From: Schaalia odontolytica
GTDB lineage: Bacteria > Actinomycetota > Actinomycetes > Actinomycetales > Actinomycetaceae
Direction: 5' to 3'
DNA: 6,102 bases
NCBI GenBank assembly: GCA_958415245.1
Contig: CATYYP010000115.1
Span: 1-6,102, forward strand
Shown here: in pieces, positions 1 through 6,102 of the stretch
Layout of the letters: every line of letters starts with the position of its first letter
How positions within the stretch are numbered: the first letter of the stretch is position 1
Notes under the pieces: generated by a model
What the model was told of the DNA's origin: nothing
Seen by the model: the letters and a program-made list of their open reading frames with translations, nothing else
Databases searched by the model: none
Translations under genes and position numbers: made by a program

Positions 1-786
1 GCCGAGGACCGACCAGGAGCCGCAGGACAGGAAGTAGGCGCGCTTACCTTCCTCGATGGGCAGGCCGTGGACGGCGCACGCGGAGTCGTGGGCACCGCCG
101 CGCACGACGGTCAGGGTTTCGAGGCCGGGGACCGTGCAGGGGCCGACGACAGTGCGGTCGGCGGACAGATCACCGAACCAGCCGCGCGGGATACCGAGAC
201 GGTCGAAGACCTCGTCATTGAAGTCGCCGCCACCCGGGGTGAGCAGGCCGGAGGTCGAGGCGATCGTACGCGACCAGCCGACGACGCCGGTGAGGCGGTA
301 CGCAAAGTAGTCGGGCAGGAAGAGGGCAGCGGCGACGCGCTGCGCATCGGCGGGGTTTTCCTGCAGGTAGGCGAAAAGCTGGTTCGCCGTGTTGATGGTG
401 GCCGGCTGGTTGCCGGTCAGGTCGAAGAACTCGCGGTCGCCGATGCGATCGCGGAAAGCGTCAAGGGTGCGGGAGGTGCGCTCGTCGCGGTAGGCAATAA
501 CGTCACCAACGAGATCACCGTTCTCGTCGAGGGGAGCCCAGTCCACACCCCATGTGTCAATGGAGACCGCGCGGGCGTCCGGGAACTGTTCGAGGGCCTT
601 CTTCAGGCCGGTGATCGTCTCGGCCTCCATCGTTGCCACATCCCACGTGAGGGTGCCATCTTCGCGGCGGCGGGCCTCGTGCTTAAAGCGGTGGATGTCG
701 GTGACGTCGAGGCGTCCGTCGTGCAGCGTTCCGGCGAGGACTCGTCCGGATGCGGATCCAAGGTCAACAGCAAGTACGGTGGTCAT
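1..786 (-). CDS. FGGY carbohydrate kinase, rhamnulokinase (RhaB) type; probable L-fuculokinase, N-terminal 262 residues (3' end beyond left edge)
   Basis: Predicted ATP-dependent sugar kinase that phosphorylates the ketose made by the neighbouring isomerase, most likely L-fuculose to L-fuculose 1-phosphate, in the cytoplasm. The reading frame is open for 262 codons from ATG at 784-786 to the window edge; RhaB-type kinases are near 490 residues, so about half is visible. Seen motifs: N-terminal phosphate-binding DLGSASGR (residues 8-15), IDTWGVD (76-82), YRDERT (99-104), LPDYFAYRLTG (157-167), AHDSACAV (232-239) with D234 aligning with the catalytic base Asp237 of E. coli RhaB, and the start of the second ATP motif, CGSWSVLG (255-262). 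These match RhaB better than E. coli FucK, which has a diverged IDTWGVD-equivalent. The substrate is inferred from the adjacent fucI; no rhamnose isomerase gene is visible. L-rhamnulose or L-ribulose/D-ribulose are alternatives. The start is supported by AGGAGA 7 bases upstream. Confidence 0.9.
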   Translation of the reverse strand, partial: MTTVLAVDLGSASGRVLAGTLHDGRLDVTDIHRFKHEARRREDGTLTWDVATMEAETITGLKKALEQFPDARAVSIDTWGVDWAPLDENGDLVGDVIAYRDERTSRTLDAFRDRIGDREFFDLTGNQPATINTANQLFAYLQENPADAQRVAAALFLPDYFAYRLTGVVGWSRTIASTSGLLTPGGGDFNDEVFDRLGIPRGWFGDLSADRTVVGPCTVPGLETLTVVRGGAHDSACAVHGLPIEEGKRAYFLSCGSWSVLG

Positions 787-792
787 TGAAGG

Positions 793-798
793 TCTCCT
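793..798 (-). promoter_or_regulatory. Ribosome binding site of the kinase gene
   Basis: The minus strand reads AGGAGA, leaving about 7 bases before the ATG at 784-786. This is a strong Shine-Dalgarno match at good spacing and fixes the kinase start. There is no translational coupling to fucI, whose stop is 173 bases upstream. Confidence 0.75.
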
Positions 799-889
799 GC
801 TCAAAACGCCCTCGCGCGGCGCGTCCCGTCGTTGGGTTCTCGTGCGGCTTTCCTCATCGGCGAGGCCGGGGCCGCAACCCGGGTGTGGT

Positions 890-906
890 GCCCTCTCTGG
901 GAGGGC
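890..906 (-). repeat. Small inverted repeat (6-bp stem, 5-base loop) in the fucI-kinase gap
   Basis: GCCCTC at 890-895 pairs with GAGGGC at 901-906 around a 5-base loop. It lies directly after the larger inverted repeat in the direction of transcription, so the two would form tandem hairpins in the fucI-kinase mRNA. No U tract follows, so an intrinsic terminator is unlikely. Confidence 0.5.
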
Positions 907-909
907 GTG

Positions 910-952
910 CCCGGCCGGGCTCGGGGAGAGAGGACACCCAAGCCCGGCCGGG
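910..952 (-). repeat. Perfect 12-bp inverted repeat just after the fucI stop; mRNA hairpin, possible attenuator or 3'-end stabiliser
   Basis: CCCGGCCGGGCT at 910-921 is the exact reverse complement of AGCCCGGCCGGG at 941-952, with a 19-base loop. Three more G-C pairs (923-925 with 937-939) can form inside after a one-base mismatch. The structure begins 7 bases after the fucI stop codon. No run of U follows on the minus strand, so it does not meet the usual rule for a rho-independent terminator, though some high-GC bacteria appear to use U-poor hairpins. The alternatives are a hairpin that protects the fucI mRNA end, or partial polarity on the kinase. Confidence 0.65.
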
Positions 953-959
953 AGTTGCA

Positions 960-2723
960 TCAGCGGTACATCGGACCGAAGGTGTCGCAGGCGCGGAAGT
1001 CCGCAGCCTCGAGGGATTCGGTGCCGAACAGCGACCACGCCTTGGGACGGAAGATCCGCTCCTCGGGGACGTTGTGCATGTTGACCGGGATGCGCAGCAT
1101 CGACGCCAGCGTGATGAGCTGACCGCCGATGTGGCCGTAGGAGATCGCTCCGTGGTTAGCGCCCCAGTTGTTCATCACGTCGTAGACGCTCTTGAACGCG
1201 CCCTCACCCGTCAGGTTCGGGACGAACCAGGTGGTGGGCCACTCAATGTTGGTGCGTTCTTCGATGGTGAAGGCGACCTCGTCGGGCAGCTCGACCGTGT
1301 AGCCCTCGGCGATCTGCATGACCGGTCCGAGGCCGCGCACCAGGTTGATGCGGCACATCGTCACGGGCATCTCGCCGGAGGTGCGGAAGTGGGTCGAGAA
1401 ACCGCCGCCGCGGAAGTAGCCGGTCGAGGCCGGGTGGAAGGTCGTGGCCTCGAGCGTGGCGTCGCGGTCCTCCTCGGTGAACTCGTACCAGGGCTTGATG
1501 ACGTTCTTGCCGTCGCGCACAGCCTTGCCGGCACCGTCCAGCGTGGTCGAGCCGGAGTTGCGCAGGTCGAGCAGACCGGCAGCGGCGCGGCCCTCGGGCT
1601 TCCAACCGGTGGCCTTCTCGATGGACTCGGGGCTCCAGTAGGTACGAACGTCGGAGAAGATCTGCGGCGTGTTGGTCAGCAGGTAGCCGAACAGCATCGA
1701 GGCACCGTTGAGCGAGTCGTTCTCGGTGGCCACGACGGAGGGCTGGCGGATGCCGGTCCAGTCGAAGTTCGTGTTGAGGATGGTCTCCAGAACGTCGCCG
1801 TTGGGGAAGTGGTCGGTCCACTGACGCTGACCCTGGAAGCCGGCCGCGATAGCACCGTGGCCGCCGGCCTCTTCCTCAAAGCCCAGCTCGGCCAGGCGCG
1901 GGTTGCCGTGCATGAGGTCGCGGGCAATGATCGTCATCTTGGTGACGAACTTCCACCAGTCCTCGTGCTTCTCGGGGTACTGCCACTCCGGCGGGTTCCA
2001 GTCCTTGCCCTGCTTGAAGTTCTCGCGGATCCACTGGTAGGCCTGCTCGTACTCTTCGGGATCGTAGATACCCTCTTCGATGCGGCGGGTGAACTCGGTC
2101 ATGTCGATGTACTCGTTGCGCATGCCGAGGTAGGAGCCGAAGAAGTCGGGGTCGACGACGGAGCCAGCGATACCCATGGAGACGGAGCCCATGGACAGGT
2201 AGGCCTCACCCTTCATCTGCGCGACGGCCAGGCCGGCGGTCGCGTAGTCGAGGAGGCGGGTACGCACGTCCTCGGGGATAGAGGTGTCGTCAGCGTCCTG
2301 CACGTGCTCGCCGTAGATGCCGAAGGCGGGGATGCCGATCTGGGCGTGGCCGGCCAGGGCGGCGGCGAGGTACACGGCGCCGGGGCGCTCGGTGCCGTTG
2401 AAGCCCCAGATGGCGTGCGGCATCGCGGGGTCCATGTCGGTGGTCTCGGTGCCGTAGCACCAGCAGGGGGTGACCGTCAGGGTCAGGCCGACGTTGTTCG
2501 CGCGGAACTTCGCGGCGCAAGCCTGGGCCTCGTGGACGCGGCCGATCGTGGTGTCAGCGATGACGACCTCGACGGGGCTGCCGTCCGGGTAGCGCAGGTT
2601 GGAGGTGAAAAGCTCGGCGACGGACTTCGCCATGTTCATGGTCTGCTCTTCGAGCGACTCACGAACGCCCTTGCGGCGGCCGTCAATAGTGGGGCGGATT
2701 CCGATGCGGGGGTGGTTTGTCAT
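960..2723 (-). CDS. fucI: L-fucose isomerase (also acts on D-arabinose)
   Basis: Cytoplasmic ketol isomerase (L-fucose to L-fuculose), Mn2+-dependent and hexameric in the characterised E. coli enzyme. The 587 residues compare with 591 for E. coli FucI and align nearly end to end from memory: [20 protein letters not shown] (from residue 7), [129 protein letters not shown]. The metal and active-site residues of the E. coli enzyme (Glu337, Asp361, His528) correspond to E334, D358 and H524 here, so it should be active. The frame is open upstream to 2822, but the ATG at 2721-2723 is chosen because it gives the family N terminus and has GAAGGA just before it; the extra 33 residues are unlike FucI and cover intergenic hairpins. 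It stands between the binding-protein gene (189-base gap) and the kinase (173-base gap). Confidence 0.97.
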   Translation of the reverse strand: MTNHPRIGIRPTIDGRRKGVRESLEEQTMNMAKSVAELFTSNLRYPDGSPVEVVIADTTIGRVHEAQACAAKFRANNVGLTLTVTPCWCYGTETTDMDPAMPHAIWGFNGTERPGAVYLAAALAGHAQIGIPAFGIYGEHVQDADDTSIPEDVRTRLLDYATAGLAVAQMKGEAYLSMGSVSMGIAGSVVDPDFFGSYLGMRNEYIDMTEFTRRIEEGIYDPEEYEQAYQWIRENFKQGKDWNPPEWQYPEKHEDWWKFVTKMTIIARDLMHGNPRLAELGFEEEAGGHGAIAAGFQGQRQWTDHFPNGDVLETILNTNFDWTGIRQPSVVATENDSLNGASMLFGYLLTNTPQIFSDVRTYWSPESIEKATGWKPEGRAAAGLLDLRNSGSTTLDGAGKAVRDGKNVIKPWYEFTEEDRDATLEATTFHPASTGYFRGGGFSTHFRTSGEMPVTMCRINLVRGLGPVMQIAEGYTVELPDEVAFTIEERTNIEWPTTWFVPNLTGEGAFKSVYDVMNNWGANHGAISYGHIGGQLITLASMLRIPVNMHNVPEERIFRPKAWSLFGTESLEAADFRACDTFGPMYR

Positions 2724-2726
2724 TAT

Positions 2727-2732
2727 TCCTTC
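2727..2732 (-). promoter_or_regulatory. Ribosome binding site that decides the fucI start
   Basis: The minus strand reads GAAGGA followed by ATA and the ATG at 2721-2723. The 3-base gap is short, but a second purine-rich stretch, GAGGG, lies a few bases further upstream. The other in-frame ATG at 2739-2741 has no Shine-Dalgarno-like sequence before it, and the longest frame (start at 2822) would begin inside the terminator-like hairpin. Confidence 0.55.
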
Positions 2733-2763
2733 ATCCCTCATGGTGACGTCGATGTCGGAGCGC

Positions 2764-2779
2764 GGGGGCGCTCGCCCCC
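2764..2779 (-). repeat. GC hairpin in the fucI leader
   Basis: GGGGGCG at 2764-2770 and CGCCCCC at 2773-2779 are exact reverse complements, giving a 6-bp stem with a 4-base loop in practice. It sits about 40 bases upstream of the fucI start and after the U tract of the preceding stem-loop. It would be part of any fucI transcript that reads through from the binding-protein gene and could set translation or mRNA stability. Confidence 0.5.
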
Positions 2780-2794
2780 TCGGATCCTTTGAAC

Positions 2795-2849
2795 AAAAAA
2801 GTGCCGGGTCCGCAGGTCCCACCCCACTAGTGCGGAGTGGGACCCACGG
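2795..2849 (-). terminator. Stem-loop plus U tract between the binding-protein gene and fucI; rho-independent terminator or attenuator
   Basis: In minus-strand RNA, GGUCCCACUCC (2844-2834) pairs with GGGGUGGGACC (2825-2815) around an 8-base loop, an 11-bp stem with one G-U pair. It can be lengthened by five more pairs to 2849/2810, two of them G-U. Six consecutive U follow at 2800-2795, 9 bases beyond the extended stem. That distance is long for a textbook terminator, so partial termination is as likely as full termination. An alternative pairing of GGGUCC (2845-2840) with GGACCC (2811-2806) competes with the main stem and would bring the U tract to about 5 bases. It lies 61 or more bases after the binding-protein stop. 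I see no convincing promoter between it and fucI. Confidence 0.5.
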
Positions 2850-2912
2850 CGGGCCACCGGGTCAGTTTGTCACTTCCCCAGCCCCGGCCTCGTGCCCGAT
2901 GGAGCTATCGGC

Positions 2913-3980
2913 TCACTCGTACAGGTTCGCCTTGATATCGGCGTTGTCGATGTTGGTCTTGTCGTACCAGGCGAAGCCCGAGTCGATGACCTTGGGCAGC
3001 TCACCCTTGTTGATGGCGACGACAGCAGCCTTGACCGTGTAGTAGCCGATCTTGACGGGCGACTGGGTCACGGCGCCAGCCTCGGTGCCGGCCTTGATGG
3101 CGTCGATCTGGGTCTTGCCCGAGTCGAAGCCAACAACGGTGACCTCCTTGCCGGACTCAGCGACACCCTGAACGATGCCCGAAGCGGCGGCCTCGTTGGA
3201 GCCGTACATGCCGACGATGTCGGAGTTGGCCTGGATGATGGACAGCGAGGTGTCGGCGGCCTTGGTGACCTCACCGGCGATCTGCTCGTCGAGGAGCTTC
3301 AGGTCGGCGGGAGCATTGGCCTTGAAGTACTCCTTGAAGCCCTCGCAGCGCTGCTTGCCCGTGGTGGAGGTCGAGTCGTGGCAGACCATACCGACCGAGC
3401 CCTTCTTGCCCTTGAGCAGCTCGATCATGTGCTTGGCGGCTTCCTCGGCGGCCTTCTTGTTGTCCGTCTGGACGGTGGTCACCGGGATGTCGGACTCAAC
3501 ACCGGAGTCGAAGGCGACGACCGGGATGCCCTTGCCCTGGATCTCGGTGAGCAGGTCGGCGGCAGCCTTGGAGTCGAGGGCGGCGAAGCCGATGGCGGCC
3601 GGGCCAGAGTCCAGAGCGGACTTCAGCTGGTCGGTCTGCTCGGTCACCTTGGTCTCGTCCTGCGGGCCGACGAAGTTCACCTTGTAGCCCAGCTCCTCGC
3701 CGGCCTGCTCGGCGCCTTCCTTGACGGCCTGCCAGAAGCGGTGCTGGAAGCCCTTGGAGACCAGGTAGATGGTCTTGGTGCCGTCGCCCTTGACCGCGGC
3801 CTTCTCCCAATCCTGCATGTCGCCGGAGGTGTCAACCTTGGCGGAGCCGGAGGACGCGCTGGGCTTGGCGTCGGAGGAAGAGGATGAGGAGGAGGAGTCC
3901 GTTGAGGTCGTGCAGGCAGCCAGGCCCAGGGCCATGGAGCCGACGGCGGCGGCGGCGAAGATACGTCCGATGGGGCGCAT
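2913..3980 (-). CDS. Sugar ABC transporter substrate-binding lipoprotein (RbsB-like, periplasmic binding protein family)
   Basis: A 355-residue extracytoplasmic sugar receptor that delivers ligand to the permease encoded just upstream. Residues 1-23 form a lipoprotein signal peptide: basic MRPIGR, hydrophobic core, and lipobox L20-A-A-C23, so the protein should be anchored to the outer face of the membrane by C23. A low-complexity linker follows, including eight serines at 29-36 and further Ser/Ala to about 48. The binding domain runs from about 68 to 350, with the family layout: start strand TIYLVSKGFQHRFW (70-83), PAAIGFAALD (127-136), IPVVAFDSG (152-160), GMYGSNEAAA (257-266), VVGFDSG (282-288). 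C200 and C212 are the only other cysteines and could form a disulfide. The ligand cannot be read from sequence; L-fucose is inferred from fucI next door. The ATG at 3978-3980 has GAAAGGA 6 bases upstream. Hairpins flank the gene on both sides. Confidence 0.93.
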   Translation of the reverse strand: MRPIGRIFAAAAVGSMALGLAACTTSTDSSSSSSSSDAKPSASSGSAKVDTSGDMQDWEKAAVKGDGTKTIYLVSKGFQHRFWQAVKEGAEQAGEELGYKVNFVGPQDETKVTEQTDQLKSALDSGPAAIGFAALDSKAAADLLTEIQGKGIPVVAFDSGVESDIPVTTVQTDNKKAAEEAAKHMIELLKGKKGSVGMVCHDSTSTTGKQRCEGFKEYFKANAPADLKLLDEQIAGEVTKAADTSLSIIQANSDIVGMYGSNEAAASGIVQGVAESGKEVTVVGFDSGKTQIDAIKAGTEAGAVTQSPVKIGYYTVKAAVVAINKGELPKVIDSGFAWYDKTNIDNADIKANLYE

Positions 3981-3986
3981 TGGTTT

Positions 3987-3993
3987 TCCTTTC
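3987..3993 (-). promoter_or_regulatory. Ribosome binding site of the binding-protein gene
   Basis: GAAAGGA on the minus strand with 6 bases to the ATG at 3978-3980. It lies 6 bases after the 7-bp hairpin, so the ribosome site is left unpaired when the hairpin forms. Confidence 0.65.
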
Positions 3994-3999
3994 GTGGGG

Positions 4000-4017
4000 G
4001 GCGGGAGTGTTCCCGCC
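4000..4017 (-). repeat. Hairpin (7-bp stem, 4-base loop) immediately before the binding-protein ribosome site
   Basis: GGCGGGA at 4000-4006 and TCCCGCC at 4011-4017 are exact reverse complements around GTGT. On the mRNA it would stand about 20 bases upstream of the binding-protein start. No U tract follows, so termination is not expected; a 5' stabilising structure after processing of the polycistronic mRNA is a reasonable inference. Confidence 0.6.
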
Positions 4018-4027
4018 TTTCTGGGGG

Positions 4028-4047
4028 GTGAACCAGCGTTGGTTCAC
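4028..4047. promoter_or_regulatory. 20-bp palindrome, operator-like, between permease and binding-protein genes
   Basis: GTGAACCA at 4028-4035 is the exact reverse complement of TGGTTCAC at 4040-4047, separated by GCGT. Nine of ten base pairs about the centre (4037/4038) are symmetric, and the central step is CG, as in many operators of LacI-family sugar regulators (known for CcpA and PurR sites). It ends 47 bases upstream of the binding-protein start. I do not see a convincing -10/-35 pair next to it, so it could instead act as an RNA hairpin (8-bp stem, 4-base loop). No regulator gene is in the window. Confidence 0.45.
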
Positions 4048-4072
4048 GGGTGTAATTGGGATGGATGAAGGA

Positions 4073-5086
4073 TCAGGCTGCGTTTTCGCGGATGCGACGC
4101 AGGTTGTCGATAACGACCGCCAGGAGCAGGACGATACCGGTGACGACGAACTGCCATTCGGCGGCGATACCCATCATCGTCAGGCCCTTCTTCAGGGTCT
4201 CCATGATGATCGCGCCAACCAGGGCGCCGGGGATCGAGGCGCGGCCACCCGACAGGGAGGTGCCGCCGATGACTGCCGCAGCAATAACGTTGAGCTCCAT
4301 GCCCACGCCCTCAGCGGGCTGGACAAGGCCACCACGGGCCGAGTAGAGGACCGCACCGATGGCCATGAAGGCACCCGCGACGACGTAGATGATGATCTTC
4401 CACAGGCGCACGTTGACGCCCGAGAGACGCGTGGCCTCCTCGTTGGAGCCGATCGCGAGGGCGTAGCGGCCCAGCAGCGTCTTGTTCATGAGGAAGGTAG
4501 CCAGGATCGTGAGGATCACGAAGATCAGGACAGCGTTGGCGACGTAGGGGATGATCGTGCCGCTAGCGATGAACTTGTAGCCCGGGTTGGCGATCGAGAT
4601 CGACGCCTTGTCGGAGATGATCAGCGCGAGGCCTCGGGCGACCATCATCATGGCGAGCGTTGCGATGAAGGGCGGCAGGCCAAGGATCGAAATGTTGAGG
4701 CCGTTCACGAGGCCGATCGCCATACCGACCAGCAGCGTCAGGATCAGGCCAGCGCCCAGGGGCAGGTTCATCTTGTCGCCCGCCAGGAAGACACCGGCCA
4801 TAACGGCCACGAGGCTCAGACCCGTACCGACGGAAAGGTCGATACCGGAAGTAGCGATGACGAAGGTGGCGCCCAGGGCCATGACGCCCGTGTAGGCAGA
4901 CTGCAGGACGATACCCAGGTACACGTCACGATTCACGAACGCGAAGTTGGGCACTGCAAAGCTAAAGAATGCCAGAACGACCAGCAGCGCCAGCGTCACA
5001 AGCAGCAGCTGCATGTTGTTCTTCATGAAGGTCTTGAAAGGCGACGGCGCCTCCAGGCCCTTGTTATCGACGACGGCGGTGCTCAC
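4073..5086 (-). CDS. Sugar ABC transporter permease, RbsC-like (BPD_transp_2 family)
   Basis: A 337-residue integral membrane subunit that forms the sugar channel, probably as a dimer, and couples to the two-domain ATPase encoded upstream. Hydrophobic segments fall at about 25-45, 57-80, 85-102, 108-130, 138-157, 180-200, 230-248, 265-295 and 311-326. Family marks are TSGIDLSVG (79-87), [12 protein letters not shown] (136-147), the cytoplasmic coupling loop [16 protein letters not shown] (209-224), and [20 protein letters not shown] (269-288). Length is close to the usual 320-340. The GTG start (5084-5086) overlaps the ATPase stop by four bases (GTGA), with GGAG 7 bases upstream inside the ATPase gene, so translation is likely coupled. 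The positively charged tail [10 protein letters not shown] is typical. Substrate specificity is inferred only from neighbours. Confidence 0.95.
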   Translation of the reverse strand: MSTAVVDNKGLEAPSPFKTFMKNNMQLLLVTLALLVVLAFFSFAVPNFAFVNRDVYLGIVLQSAYTGVMALGATFVIATSGIDLSVGTGLSLVAVMAGVFLAGDKMNLPLGAGLILTLLVGMAIGLVNGLNISILGLPPFIATLAMMMVARGLALIISDKASISIANPGYKFIASGTIIPYVANAVLIFVILTILATFLMNKTLLGRYALAIGSNEEATRLSGVNVRLWKIIIYVVAGAFMAIGAVLYSARGGLVQPAEGVGMELNVIAAAVIGGTSLSGGRASIPGALVGAIIMETLKKGLTMMGIAAEWQFVVTGIVLLLAVVIDNLRRIRENAA

Positions 5087-6102
5087 GCGTGTACTCCGTT
5101 CGCTTCCTCCTGGCCGACGGTGGCCAGTTCCATGATGTTTTCTTGGGTGGCTTCCTCGTTGTCGAGGGTGCCGATGATGCGGCCGTGGGCCATGACGGCG
5201 ATGCGGTTCGCCAGACGCAGGACCTCGGGTAGCTCCGAGGAGATGACGATGATCGCCTTACCCTGCTGTGCCAGGTTTTCGAGCAGCGTGTAGATCTCGT
5301 CCTTCGCGCCCACGTCGATGCCGCGCGTCGGCTCGTCGAAGATCAGGATGTCAGTGTCACGCTCCAGCCATTTGGCCACGACGACCTTCTGCTGGTTACC
5401 GCCCGAGAGGCTACGGACCTCGACGTCGACGCCGGGGGTGCGCGTGCGCAGCTTCTCCACGTACTGCTGGGCAACCGCACGCAGCTTCCTGGTCGCGACG
5501 ACCGAAGCGTTCGTGAAGTGATCCATGGCAGCCATGCCCGTGTTGAAGGACAGGTCCTTGTCGAGGAGCAGGCCGTACTGCTTGCGGTCCTCGGACAGAT
5601 AGCCGATACCGTTCTTCACGGCGTCCGTCGCGCTCTTGATGCTGACCTTCTTGCCGTGGACGTAGATATCGCCCGAGGTGTGGGGGTCAGCGCCGAACAG
5701 GGCGCGTGCGACCTCGGTGCGGCCGGCGCCAACCAGGCCCGCGAATCCGAAGATCTCGCCCTTCTTGACCTCGAAGGAGACGTCGTGGACGGCCTTGACG
5801 GTCGAGAGGTGCTCGACGCGCAGGACGGCCTCGTCGGAGAGCGGCTTGGTGGTGGGACGCGCGTCCGCGGGGACCTCGCGACCGACCATCATCTTGACGA
5901 CCTCACTCATGGGGGTCGAGGCCGTGTCCACCGTGCCGATGTACTTGCCATCGCGCAGGACCGAGATGCGGTTGGTGAGCTCGGTGAGCTCGGGCATACG
6001 GTGCGTGATGAAGATCAGGCCGGTCGTCGGGCACACGAAGTCGCGCACCAGCTCGAACAGGGACTCGGTCTCGGTCGTGGTCAGAGGAGCCGTAGGCTCG
6101 TC
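5083..6102 (-). CDS. Sugar ABC transporter ATP-binding protein, RbsA/MglA-type two-domain ATPase (5' end beyond right edge)
   Basis: C-terminal 339 residues of the ATPase that powers sugar import at the inner face of the membrane. The family is about 500 residues, so roughly 160-170 are missing, including the first Walker A. The visible part opens inside the first domain's Walker B, DEPTAPLTTTE (1-11), and includes its switch histidine in ITHRMPE (H34). The second domain starts near 90 and has a Walker A with arginine in place of lysine, GLVGAGRTE (122-130), the signature LSGGNQQK (232-239), and Walker B ILIFDEPTRGID (252-263). The arginine form in domain two is normal for RbsA/MglA/XylG proteins. 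The frame continues open to the window edge, so an apparent GTG start at 6048 is internal. The stop TGA overlaps the permease GTG. Confidence 0.95.
   Translation of the reverse strand, partial: DEPTAPLTTTETESLFELVRDFVCPTTGLIFITHRMPELTELTNRISVLRDGKYIGTVDTASTPMSEVVKMMVGREVPADARPTTKPLSDEAVLRVEHLSTVKAVHDVSFEVKKGEIFGFAGLVGAGRTEVARALFGADPHTSGDIYVHGKKVSIKSATDAVKNGIGYLSEDRKQYGLLLDKDLSFNTGMAAMDHFTNASVVATRKLRAVAQQYVEKLRTRTPGVDVEVRSLSGGNQQKVVVAKWLERDTDILIFDEPTRGIDVGAKDEIYTLLENLAQQGKAIIVISSELPEVLRLANRIAVMAHGRIIGTLDNEEATQENIMELATVGQEEANGVHA
5094..5097 (-). promoter_or_regulatory. Ribosome binding site of the permease gene, inside the ATPase gene
   Basis: GGAG on the minus strand, 7 bases before the GTG start at 5084-5086. 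It supports GTG as the permease start and a coupled ATPase-permease unit. Confidence 0.6.

Noticed and set aside
67..789. 240-codon plus-strand frame at the left edge
   Set aside because: Antisense to the kinase, whose motifs (including the catalytic Asp region) are intact on the minus strand.
750..2792. 680-codon open frame on the plus strand covering all of fucI
   Set aside because: It lies antisense to a clear full-length fucI. Its product is a Gly/Val/Ala/Asp/Leu-rich string with no recognisable domain, as expected from GC-biased codons read backwards.
2724..2822. 33-residue N-terminal extension of FucI
   Set aside because: It would begin inside the stem-loop, has no ribosome site, and has no counterpart in E. 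coli FucI.
2892..3887. 331-codon plus-strand frame opposite the binding-protein gene
   Set aside because: Low-complexity Gly/Leu/Val/Asp-rich shadow of the lipoprotein gene; no ribosome site or known motif.
3873..3896. Repeated serine codons resembling a microsatellite or phase-variation tract
   Set aside because: The eight codons mix TCC, TCA and TCT, so the DNA repeat is imperfect; a Ser-rich linker after a lipobox is common in actinobacterial binding proteins.
3884..5293. 469-codon plus-strand frame opposite the permease
   Set aside because: Very rich in Asp, Gln, Arg and His, the usual reverse reading of a hydrophobic membrane protein; the opposite strand encodes a clear permease.
5722..5760. 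Arginine instead of lysine in the second Walker A of the ATPase as a sign of a dead enzyme
   Set aside because: GxxGAGRTE is the normal form of the second domain in RbsA/MglA-type ATPases, so it is not a defect.
5083..6048. Short ATPase form starting at GTG 6048
   Set aside because: The frame continues upstream through DEPTAPLT, the first domain's Walker B, to the window edge, so this GTG is internal.

Overview
The window is a compact, GC-rich sugar-uptake and catabolism locus with every gene on the minus strand, so transcription runs from the right edge to the left. High GC with GC-rich third codon positions, TGA stops on all four visible gene ends, a GTG start in a 4-base stop/start overlap, and GC-rich intergenic hairpins suggest an Actinomycetota host. 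A host-associated actinomycete (Actinomyces/Schaalia-like) is my guess; nothing in the window proves it.

In transcription order the genes are: (1) the C-terminal two thirds of a two-domain sugar ABC transporter ATPase of the RbsA/MglA type (cut by the right edge); (2) an RbsC-type permease, coupled to the ATPase by a GTGA overlap; (3) a periplasmic-binding-protein-like sugar-binding lipoprotein with a serine-rich linker; (4) a full-length L-fucose isomerase (fucI) with its metal-binding residues intact; (5) the N-terminal half of an FGGY kinase of the rhamnulokinase (RhaB) type, cut by the left edge. The working model is that the ABC system imports L-fucose or a related 6-deoxy or pentose sugar, FucI converts L-fucose to L-fuculose (the family also accepts D-arabinose), and the kinase makes L-fuculose 1-phosphate. 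The aldolase that would split this product and any regulator are not in the window.

The three gaps between genes (about 92, 189 and 173 bases) are not empty. Permease to binding protein holds a nearly perfect 20-base palindrome with a central CG, then a 7-bp hairpin just before the ribosome binding site. Binding protein to fucI holds a long stem-loop followed by a U tract (terminator or attenuator-like), then a short hairpin in the fucI leader. FucI to kinase holds a perfect 12-bp inverted repeat starting 7 bases after the fucI stop, then a second small hairpin. The binding-protein cistron is therefore bracketed by stable structures, which could let its mRNA accumulate separately from the rest. 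I see no tRNA, rRNA, CRISPR, insertion sequence or clearly new protein system; this is a fairly ordinary catabolic operon whose most interesting content is in its intergenic regions.
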